The notes below the pieces were generated by a model. The model saw only the letters and a list, made by a program, of their open reading frames with translations, was not told the origin of the DNA and did not search any database. The position numbers were made by a program, and so were the translations under genes. From contig JAGVPB010000091.1 of NCBI GenBank assembly GCA_020052415.1, positions 1 to 64,000 on the forward strand: 64,000 bases of DNA. Direction: 5' to 3'. Positions 1 to 8,100 of the stretch are shown here, one piece after another (position 1 is the stretch's first letter; every line of letters begins with the position of its first letter). This DNA is from Bacteroidales bacterium. GTDB lineage: Bacteria; Bacteroidota; Bacteroidia; Bacteroidales; JAADJA01.

Positions 1-273
1 CTGCTGTAAATTTTCGTCTTTTTGCTTTCATTTTTCCACTGTTAAAATTACTCTTTTTTTATCCTTAACCAGTGGTCGGAATTTTGGGGAGTATTATATC
101 TTTCTTTATATCTTTATGCTCGCTACTTATGTGTTTAATGAACTTTATTATGTCAAATTTCAAACTTTTGCCTTTACAATAGGGGCAAATTATTTTTTTC
201 TCTTTTAGCATTATTTCATTTTTTTGTAAGTGAATAGTAGCAGCATTTTTTAAATTTATTAATAATTATTTTA
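1..273. other. Gene-free AT-rich left edge
   Basis: No coding frame with recognisable content, RNA gene or clear terminator is seen here. The stretch is AT-rich with T-runs. It may belong to an intergenic region that starts outside the window. Confidence 0.5.
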
Positions 274-550
274 CACCCCTTCACCCTGTAAACAAAGATA
301 AGCGTCATAAATTTTTTTAGCAAGAAAAAAGAAAATTATTTTTATTTATTATTAATTGATTTTCAAAGGTATAAAAATAATTTGGCTTACCCTTTGGCCT
401 ACCTATCGTCTTTTTTCTTGCTAAGCATAAATCCAAAATAAGCATTTGCATTGTACGGTTAGCCTGGCTATGTCCCAATTTCGCCATGCTTATTTTAGAT
501 TTATTAAAAATTCATGACCGGCTAAAAGAGATGTTTACAGGGTAAAGGTG
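274..550. repeat. Nested fold-back element (MITE-like)
   Basis: Three nested inverted-repeat pairs are visible. The outer pair is ACCCTGTAAACA (283-294) against TGTTTACAGGGT (532-543); its flanks continue as an imperfect match of roughly 45 nt that includes CACC at one edge and GGTG at the other. The middle pair is 317-332 against 409-424 (16 nt, perfect). The inner pair is 427-445 against 486-504 (19 nt, one mismatch). No ORF lies inside. The layout resembles a miniature inverted-repeat element or a long hairpin RNA; no transposase is nearby to name a parent family. Confidence 0.6.
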
Positions 551-869
551 TCTTTTGTGCAGGTTTATAGATTTGATCGGAAACTTTCGCCGTTGTGCGC
601 TGCAATTTATTCTTATATGCTTTAATTGGGGGACAGGACGTCATCGCCTGGCAATGAATCCTATTTAATGAAGGTGAAGAATCAATATTTATTTAAATGA
701 ATAGCTTTAAAAACTGGATTAAAAAATATTCAATTTTTGTCCTTGTAACTCATTGTTATATTGTTACTTACGAGCTTGTTTTAATTTCATTTGTTGTACC
801 TATGTTGTACCTATCCTATAAAAAATGCCCGTATATATTTATTATACAGGCATTTACATTTTATATATG
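551..869. other. Gene-free stretch between fold-back element and tRNA-Arg
   Basis: About 320 nt without a credible gene. The short open frame that runs through the right end continues across the tRNA-Arg on the opposite strand and has no protein-like features. Nothing else recognisable is seen. Confidence 0.5.
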
Positions 870-943
870 CGATCCCAGAAGGAGTCGAACCCTCAACCTC
901 CTGATCCGTAGTCAGACGCTCTATCCAATTGAGCTATGGGACC
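870..943 (-). tRNA. tRNA-Arg (anticodon ACG)
   Basis: The minus strand folds as a cloverleaf. The acceptor stem pairs GGTCCCA (943-937) with TGGGATC (877-871), with discriminator G at 870. The anticodon loop is CTACGGA, giving anticodon ACG, whose A34 is expected to be edited to inosine. The T arm contains GGTTCGACTCC-type sequence. No CCA is encoded. Confidence 0.95.
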
Positions 944-1267
944 TGTTGATTTAAGATTTCAGATTTTTGATATATGATTTTTGATGTATGATGGAATATT
1001 TTATCCCTCCTTTTCTAAAATCATTAATCTGCATCTGATTACGGCGGCAAAATTATAAAATATTATCGTTTCAAAAATATTGATGTAAATATTCATATTG
1101 AACATTGTAATAGAAATAAATCATAAACATCATACTTTTGTAAATTCAGTTGTGATAAACACGGAATTATAAAGTTTATCAGCAATCTAATTCTTACAAC
1201 GAGAGTTTAAGGGTAAATAGAATTTATAAAAATCGCCTGATCAAGGTATAAATTGTTAAGAATAAAT
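944..1267. other. Intergenic region upstream of the HD-domain gene
   Basis: AT-rich spacer of 324 nt. Its left part has imperfectly repeated gatttttgat-like words. A perfect Bacteroidota -7 box, TACTTTTG, lies at 1133-1140, but the nearest TTG (1105-1107) is 25 nt upstream, longer than the usual 19-21. It could drive the HD gene with a leader of about 120 nt. Confidence 0.35.
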
Positions 1268-1855
1268 ATGATAAAACCTGATTTTACAGTTTCTGATAAA
1301 GTGTTTGAAATTATACTTAAAAATTATACTGAAGGCACCCTTGCCTTTAAGTATTATTATACGCATTGTGTAAAAGTAGCAGAGCTGGCGGTAAAAATAG
1401 CACAACATAACGCACATTTGAATCCTGACATTGACTTTGTAATATCGGGAGCAATGCTTCATGATATTGGTATAATAAAAACGAACGCTCCTGAAATTGG
1501 TTGTTTTGGTGAGTTCCCTTATATTTCACATACTTACCTCGGACGGGAAATGCTTGAACAGGAAGGTTTATTTGACCTTGCACCCGTGTGTGAAAGGCAT
1601 GTCGGTACAGGGCTTTCAAAAGAGGATATCATTAACTCGGGGTTTCCTCTTCCCTTGCGGGATATGATCCCACTTTCAATTGAAGAAAAGCTGATCTGCT
1701 ATGCAGATAAATTCTATTCCAAATCAGATAAACACCTCACTGTTCCAAGGTCACCTGAAAAAATAAGGAAGAAGATCGGGAAATACGGGGGAAATAAACT
1801 ACGGCAGTTTGAGGAATTGGTGGATTTGTTTGGTATAGACTACATATATGAATAA
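1268..1855 (+). CDS. HD-domain phosphohydrolase
   Basis: A 195-residue soluble protein of the HD superfamily, metal-dependent phosphohydrolases acting on nucleotides or phosphoesters. Likely metal ligands are H33, the doublet H65-D66 in MLHDIG, H88 and H111 in the middle, and D147 in YADKF. This order (H...HD...H...H...D) is the classic HD layout, and length and pattern fit stand-alone bacterial HDIG-type hydrolases. An upstream TTG at 1253 would add five residues; the ATG at 1268 is preferred because the family normally begins near this point. It is monocistronic, between a tRNA and the structured RNA region. The substrate cannot be read from sequence. Confidence 0.85.
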   Translation: MIKPDFTVSDKVFEIILKNYTEGTLAFKYYYTHCVKVAELAVKIAQHNAHLNPDIDFVISGAMLHDIGIIKTNAPEIGCFGEFPYISHTYLGREMLEQEGLFDLAPVCERHVGTGLSKEDIINSGFPLPLRDMIPLSIEEKLICYADKFYSKSDKHLTVPRSPEKIRKKIGKYGGNKLRQFEELVDLFGIDYIYE

Positions 1856-2057
1856 ACTGATAGTGTTCGCTGGAATTATAAAATGACAAGATATAAATAT
1901 ACATTCTTCCTCAGAAATAATGAAAAATAAAAAACACAAAATAAAAAACGCTTAAGTGCTGAAATGCACTGGACAAAACTTTTACATTGTTCATTGATTA
2001 TTATGTGTTATTCATTCTTGATATTTCGAAAGGGAAAAATTTTCCTTACCATAAATA
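1856..2057. other. Spacer downstream of the HD gene
   Basis: AT-rich spacer between the HD gene stop and the terminator end of the minus-strand structured RNA. No gene and no clear terminator for the HD gene are seen. Confidence 0.4.
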
Positions 2058-2594
2058 TAAAAAACCAGGCGGGAATCCCGTCTGGCCGACAAGATTCCCG
2101 CCCACTAAGCCATCACCGTAGTGATTGATTCGTGCCAGGTTACGGTTATTGTGGCGTGCTCATTACAGTTTTCACCTTGCGGATCTGCCTTATTTGAGTT
2201 GAGTTTAGTCAGAGTTAACCGTTGCCGGTATTCCCTGATTCAACCGTAACTTTTCACGTTCCCTGTGAATTGATTTCCGTGCGGATTTCGCTTCGCAGTT
2301 CGAACCCGGTCAGTTAAACCTTGCGGCTTAAGTTTTCCGAATTCCCGGCCTTCTCAAGCTGTCGTGCTCATGCCTGGTTCCTAAAAACCTTACATCTGCC
2401 GTGCTTAATCTTAGGAATAGCTTTCTTGCGATCACTTTTCCAAGAACCACCTGATTTTAAGGCTGAATTATATCGGGCCGACAACCTAATGCCCGTCCCT
2501 CAATGAATTCCGGATAACGTTGCTGTTTACTGTTTCCAATATTTAGCTTTTTTACCCCTGACGATCCAAGCCTGCCTTTTATCCCTTGCCTGGT
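2058..2594 (-). ncRNA. Putative large structured non-coding RNA, about 535 nt
   Basis: The minus strand has a Bacteroidota promoter just upstream (TTG 2630-2628, 21 nt, TACTTTTG 2606-2599), so transcription should start near 2594. It has an intrinsic terminator at its end. Hairpins seen on the minus strand are CGGGC 2495-2491 with GCCCG 2478-2474 inside GAATT 2510-2506 with AATTC 2469-2465; CTTGAG 2358-2353 with CTTAAG 2332-2327; TTCAC 2269-2265 with GTGAA 2257-2253; and ATCAC 2125-2121 with GTGAT 2116-2112, closed by a UACG tetraloop. The 5' end ACCAGGC (2594-2588) is complementary to GCCTGGT (2070-2064) at the 3' end, as in closed structured RNAs. GGCAGAT followed by a purine-rich AAGG occurs twice (from 2400 and from 2189). 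No credible ORF occurs on either strand. RNase P RNA is elsewhere (12.6 kb) and tmRNA hallmarks (GGGGCTG start, tag ending ALAA) are absent. Class unknown. Confidence 0.7.
2059..2102 (-). terminator. Intrinsic terminator of the structured RNA
   Basis: On the minus strand GGCGGGAATC (2102-2093) pairs perfectly over 10 bp with GATTCCCGCC (2077-2068), with a small inner GTC/GAC helix, and is followed by TGGTTTTTT. This is a strong rho-independent terminator with no adjacent protein gene to serve except the RNA itself. Confidence 0.8.
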
Positions 2595-2598
2595 GAAA

Positions 2599-2630
2599 CA
2601 AAAGTAGTTTAATCATATTACCGAAGTCAA
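2599..2630 (-). promoter_or_regulatory. Promoter of the structured RNA (Bacteroidota -33/-7)
   Basis: On the minus strand TTG at 2630-2628 is followed after 21 nt by TACTTTTG at 2606-2599, a perfect TAnnTTTG -7 element. The predicted start falls about 5 nt downstream, exactly where the sequence complementary to the RNA's 3' end begins. Confidence 0.7.
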
Positions 2631-2722
2631 GTTTTTAAACCTTTAGATATTCACAGGTTTTACACACGAGTTATTAACAATTGTTTATAAAGTTGATCAG
2701 GAAATATACCGATTAAAATAGA

Positions 2723-5122
2723 TTATTTTTTTACAGACTGCAGAATTTCTATATCTTTCGAAACAGACCTGCCCGACTCATCAATTACTGTTACCCGGTG
2801 TTTACCGAATGAAGGCTGAACTGATATTTGATGAATACCGCCGGTCATTCCGATAAATTCATTGTCAATATGCCAGTATATTGTTGAATTTGAATTTCGA
2901 TGTGCTACTTCCAAAATAATTGATCCTAATGTTCCATCAAGATCGACTGGTAGGTATAATCTATTATTCTCACCCGGATAAATAAACTCCATTGGATTAA
3001 CTGAACTTCCGGTTCCGCATCCGGCATAAAGGGGCGGGAGGCTCAGGTATAATGGATTACCCCTTTTATAAAACCATTCCATAACCGGTGGTAAAATAAA
3101 CCATGACTGATGGGTCATCTCCAAAGGGTCGTAACAATCATCAGTAACTCTGAATTGCCTTGTCTTATCGAGATGAATCAAATGATGATACGGGCAGGGC
3201 GGAGTTTTTATTCCGGAAACCGGAATCCAAACCGTATCAACAGTTTCACAATACTGGTTTACTCTGTGTCCGCTTTGCCGGCAGACGGCAATTCTGGTCA
3301 TGTGGTCATAAGGGGGTTCGAACCAGGAAGTTTCCGGCAAAACATTAAATATATCGAATAGAATTGGTGCTGCCGCGGAAATACCAGTGATTCCGCTCCT
3401 TCCCTCTCCATCGGCATTTCCAACCCAGACAGCTACAATGAATTCAGGTGTGGTTCCCAAAGCCCATGCATCCCTGAAACCAAAACTGGTCCCGGTTTTC
3501 CAGGCAATTTTATTTGAGGATGAATAAGTTCTCCATCCCGTATAATCCTGCGGCCTCGAAACTTCAATCATTGCCTTAAAAGTGAACCAGACCGAAGCTG
3601 TACTGATAATTCCGTGTTTTTCTAATGATTTTTTTTTATGTGCGGAATCATCTGACTCTTGCTTTTTATTTACATAAACCGCCTGATGCCAGTCTTCCAG
3701 ATCGTACAAACCGCTGTTGCCTGCGAAATGATTCAAGGTCCTGGTCAATCCTGAATAGGCTGTAACCAAATCCCAGAGTGTGGTCTCTGCACCTCCTAGA
3801 ATCAGGGATAAACCATAGTGATCGGGTGGCTTTGTTAGTGTTGTAAATCCACAATCAATCAGCTTATCGTAGAAATGCTGGACACCAAATTGCTGAAGCA
3901 TCCTGACCGCCGGAACATTCAATGACCGGTAAAGTGCCTTACCTGCCGGAACCGCCCCTGAAAATGTCCGGTCAAAATTATTGGGAGTCAACCCGGTAAA
4001 CTGAGTCGGAATATCAGGAATAAGTGTATTTGGGAGAATTTCACACGCATTCAGCATTGCTGAATATAAGAGAGGTTTCAGAATGCTACCTGAACTGCGG
4101 GATGCAATTATAATATCAACATCATTTCCGTGGGAGGTTTCACCAGATTTTTTCGTATTGCCGACATAAGCCAGAACATTACCGGTTTCAACTTCAATGA
4201 CAATCGCTGCTGCATTATGAATTTCGTTAAATTTCAATTCCTGGTGATGAATTTCAACAATCTCAGAAATGGTTTTCTGGAGATTATAGTCAATGGTTGT
4301 TTTAACCCGCCGACCCGGCATTTCCTTACAAATCCTTTCTAACAGATGAGGTGCGGGTTGCTCAAGTGGAAGGGGTTTCCCAGGCAAATCTTCCATTTTT
4401 GCAAGACTACTGCTAACAGGATCAATAATTCCCTTTCCCGACAACCTGTCAATTAAGTGATTTCTCTTGACAACAAGTTTTTCCTGATTCTTACCCGGGT
4501 ATATTAATGAAGGTGCATTGGGCAATACTGCCAGCGTTGCTGCTTCCGCCCAGGAAAGCTCATCGGGTGGCCGGCCATAATAACGCCATGATGCAGCATC
4601 CAGTCCCACCACATTTCCTCCGAAAGGTGCATTGGCAGCGTAAAGTGCAAGGATGGTGCTTTTTGAGTATTTGATTTCAAGCCGGGTAGCAAGTACCATT
4701 TCAATCATTTTTTCAAATATGGTCCTTGGTTTGCCTTTGCGGGAAAGTCTTATCACCTGCATGGTAAGGGTACTTCCTCCTCTGACAATTTCCCCGGATT
4801 TAATATTCGTAATGGCAGCCCTGAATAAAGACACCAGGTTTACACCGGGATGATAAAAAAAATATCGGTCTTCAAATTGCAAAATAGCATCTTTGAATTT
4901 TCCCGGAACATGATCATTGTAAGGGAATCGCCATTGTCCGTCAGTAGCTATTTTTGCACCGATCAGCACTCCATCCTTATCCTCTATGACGGTACTGGCA
5001 GGATCAGTGAACAGCCTCTCAGGCAAACAGAAAATATATTCAATAACTAAAATCAGAGAGAGTAGCAGTACCGTTATTTTTAGCATCCTTCTGAATTTTA
5101 TCTTACCTGAACCAATAGCCAT
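2723..5122 (-). CDS. pbpC: Penicillin-binding protein 1C
   Basis: Bifunctional class A PBP, 799 residues, anchored by one N-terminal membrane helix (about 12-32) and acting on peptidoglycan in the periplasm. The GT51 glycosyltransferase domain spans roughly 45-230, with catalytic E84 in EDRYFFYHPG and the RGGSTLTMQ motif at 114-122. The transpeptidase domain shows SxxK at S346/K349, SLN at 400-402 and KTGT from 542. The PBP1C-type C-terminal domain follows after about residue 700. It lies 64 nt downstream of the alpha-2-macroglobulin gene on the same strand, a pairing conserved in many bacteria where the macroglobulin is thought to guard the periplasm when the wall is breached. The two are probably one operon. 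A structured RNA with its own promoter follows. Confidence 0.95.
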   Translation of the reverse strand: MAIGSGKIKFRRMLKITVLLLSLILVIEYIFCLPERLFTDPASTVIEDKDGVLIGAKIATDGQWRFPYNDHVPGKFKDAILQFEDRYFFYHPGVNLVSLFRAAITNIKSGEIVRGGSTLTMQVIRLSRKGKPRTIFEKMIEMVLATRLEIKYSKSTILALYAANAPFGGNVVGLDAASWRYYGRPPDELSWAEAATLAVLPNAPSLIYPGKNQEKLVVKRNHLIDRLSGKGIIDPVSSSLAKMEDLPGKPLPLEQPAPHLLERICKEMPGRRVKTTIDYNLQKTISEIVEIHHQELKFNEIHNAAAIVIEVETGNVLAYVGNTKKSGETSHGNDVDIIIASRSSGSILKPLLYSAMLNACEILPNTLIPDIPTQFTGLTPNNFDRTFSGAVPAGKALYRSLNVPAVRMLQQFGVQHFYDKLIDCGFTTLTKPPDHYGLSLILGGAETTLWDLVTAYSGLTRTLNHFAGNSGLYDLEDWHQAVYVNKKQESDDSAHKKKSLEKHGIISTASVWFTFKAMIEVSRPQDYTGWRTYSSSNKIAWKTGTSFGFRDAWALGTTPEFIVAVWVGNADGEGRSGITGISAAAPILFDIFNVLPETSWFEPPYDHMTRIAVCRQSGHRVNQYCETVDTVWIPVSGIKTPPCPYHHLIHLDKTRQFRVTDDCYDPLEMTHQSWFILPPVMEWFYKRGNPLYLSLPPLYAGCGTGSSVNPMEFIYPGENNRLYLPVDLDGTLGSIILEVAHRNSNSTIYWHIDNEFIGMTGGIHQISVQPSFGKHRVTVIDESGRSVSKDIEILQSVKK

Positions 5123-5186
5123 TGTCGGATTCTTTATCTGAATACGCGGATATTAAATTGATTTATCAGAATTTTAATCCTATCCT

Positions 5187-8100
5187 TTAAGGATTTCCAG
5201 TCTTGACTACTTCGACCCACCTGCCTGGAATCCTTGCGTTGATTGAGTTATCGTACATCGCCTCACAGGAAACTGCCGGCAAGTAATACCTGCCAATATA
5301 GGCAGCATTCAATACGACAGTGAATATCTTCTTTTCACTACCAATTCCAAAAAAAGTATTCACCCGGTCATCCCGGATATCAAGATATTCCGGCTTGCTG
5401 ATCTCATGTACAGAATTAATATCTGCAATTCTCGTATTTATTATTTCCCAACCCGATGGTAAGATTTGAGTCAAAGCCATATCGGAATAATAACCATAAA
5501 GCCCTGGATTTGTAATTTCAACTTCAGCAATAAAATCAGTTCCCTGGGGTATTTTATCAGGTTGAATATCTGCGCCTTTAAGAGTTTTATAACTGACCTT
5601 CATTTTCAATTTATTCTCGGCAAAAGTCTCCTGGCCGGCGACCGGAATTCCTGTCAGAATTATCCTTGCATAGATAATTGATTTTCCATTATTCACGAGA
5701 GATACAGTTCCATCTTCTTTTCCCTTTATATTAAGCTTAATTTGCGAAAGCGGTAATTGAGTTCTCGTGGTTGTCTTTCCCTTGTTTTGGATATTGTAAT
5801 CAAAAATCAACTCCTTACCAACCAGATTCTCATTCCCGGCAAATTTTGCCAAAGCCATCAGACAAAATGCAGTTGTTTGTGTACTATACCACGCCGGGCT
5901 GCTTATTTTTTTTGAAATATCGAGAACAAGAGACGCAGCTTTTTCTTTTTCACCCATCAGAACAAGTGTTTCAAGAATTATGGCTTTATCCCTTAGAGCT
6001 GAACCATAACTCATATTGATCAAATCGTAATCACCAACGCTCAGCGAAAGGTTTGCAATGAGTTCCTTTGCTGCTTCAGTTTGACCGGCAAGCGCATAAG
6101 CCGAAGCCAAATGCCATTTTGCCATAGAAGTAAGGCCGGGCAATTCTCTGAGACGGTTCATACTGCCAAGATCAGGCTCACTGGCAAGAGCCAGTGTGTA
6201 AAGGCGGTATGCCTGAGTGAGATGGTAATGGTAATAATAACCCGGGTATTTTTCACTGGACTGTTTCCAGCTCCTGGCAGCATTTTGCTGGTATCTGATC
6301 CATTTATCCTTTAATCCGGCTGGTAATGAATATCCTTTCGATTCTGCTTCTATCAGAAAATGTCCGGCATAACTTGAAACCCAATCGTTGGCTGTTATGG
6401 CATCCGGCCAATATTTAAATCCGCCGTTTGACGCCATCATCAGGTTTAATTTTTGAATTCCCTCTTTCACATTTCTGCTTGTATAATCCTTTAATTTCTC
6501 ATCCATTTCCATGACATTTTGAAGAAAGAGCTGCGGGAAAACCGCCGATGTCGTCTGTTCGGAACAACCATACGGATAGCCGATCAGATATTTTAACCTT
6601 CTTCCAAAATCAATGGGTGGAATATTTGAAACTTCAATTGTTCCTTCGTTAGTACCGGCCATTCCTACCGGCGTATAACCGGTCGTCCATGATTCGCCGG
6701 GCTGAAGTATTTTTTCAATGTAATCGGTAACCGGTGGATTGGGATTCCTGACGTCAAGCTCAATATCGTAGGTTGCCTTTTCATTTCCGCTGGTTGCAAC
6801 GATCGTAACCTTTCCAACTCCAAGATTTTCCGCCACCTGAAGCTGGAAATTGATAACCTGATCTCCTGTTTCATTAAACTGAAGTTGTTTTACAGATTCT
6901 CCTGCAATTTTAAGCAGGCTATTTGAGCTTACCTCAATACTTACATTTTTCACATTTTTATCCATTGCAAAAACAGTCACCGGAAGAGTAACAGTCTCAG
7001 CCGGAGCAAGGACTCTCGGCAAAGTACCAAGAATCATCAGCGGATTTTTTACGGGGACCGATTTATCGGCAAAACCATAGGCTCCATTATTTCCGGCAAT
7101 GACCATGGTTCGAACCGCTCCGACATACCGCGGCATTATCAGCGTATGAGTCTGTGAGCCGCCGTTAAGTTCAAAAGGGCCGAGAAACATTACAACCGGT
7201 TTAAATCTGTTTGCCTTTTCATTTGGTTTGTTCAGGCTTCCGGCGTCTCCGCCGATGGCAAATAACTTTTCCATTTTTCCGCCATAAGCTCCCAGGATCA
7301 GATCAAATAAATCCCATGTTTTAACACCCAATGCCTCTTTCGCATAAAATACCGACCATGGATCAGGAGTTTTAAACCTTGTGAGGTCGAGCAAACCCTC
7401 ATCCACAACCGCAAGAGTATATGTCATCGGCTTATTTTGAGCTTCAGATACTTTTACGGTAAATTCCATCTCCGGCTTCAACTCATTATTCATTGAAATG
7501 ACAGGTTTTAAAATGGTTGACGGATCTTCAACATTTACGGGAACAATGCCATACAACCTGACAGGCAGATCGTTGGCCGTTTGAGCATGAGGCTGGATAT
7601 AGGTAACATGGATATAAATATTGGGAGACATTTTTTCGGTGATCCTGAAACTTGCCCTTGTTTCTTTCTCTTTTTTATCGGGGATAATCCAGTAAGCATC
7701 CAGTACCTCTGAACCGGTCTCGATGCTAAGCAATGCTCTTCCTTCGCCACTTGTGGGAATGGTTATGGTTGCTGTTTCACCGACTTTATAAGTTTCCTTG
7801 TCGGCTGAGAACGAAAGCAATTTAGCGCCTTCAGGTTGTTTTCTATTATCCCGGCTTACCCACGATGGCCAGTCGGCATAAAAGACCTGTGTTGCAGAAT
7901 GTCCTCCGTTTGGATCTGCGATCCGGATCATAAAACGTCCCCAGTCGGGATATTCGATTTTAAAGTTGTAATAACCCTTTCCGTTCTTTATATCAATTAT
8001 TTTTGTGCTGATCAAATCTTCATAATTCCTCCCAATGTAGTTACCTAAATTTTCGTACGAAACGTCCCACCACCAGCGCCATCTGAGTTTGTAAAGCTTA

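Noticed and set aside
697-954. 85-codon frame on the plus strand
   Set aside because: It runs straight through the minus-strand tRNA-Arg, and its translation has no protein-like conservation features.
2321-2506. 61-codon frame inside the structured RNA region
   Set aside because: It is antisense to the proposed RNA, crosses paired arms of several hairpins, and has no recognisable content or start context.
2058-2594. tmRNA (ssrA) as identity of the structured RNA
   Set aside because: The RNA has a promoter-proximal start other than GGGGCTG, no acceptor-type 3' end pairing with it, and no tag frame ending in ALAA.
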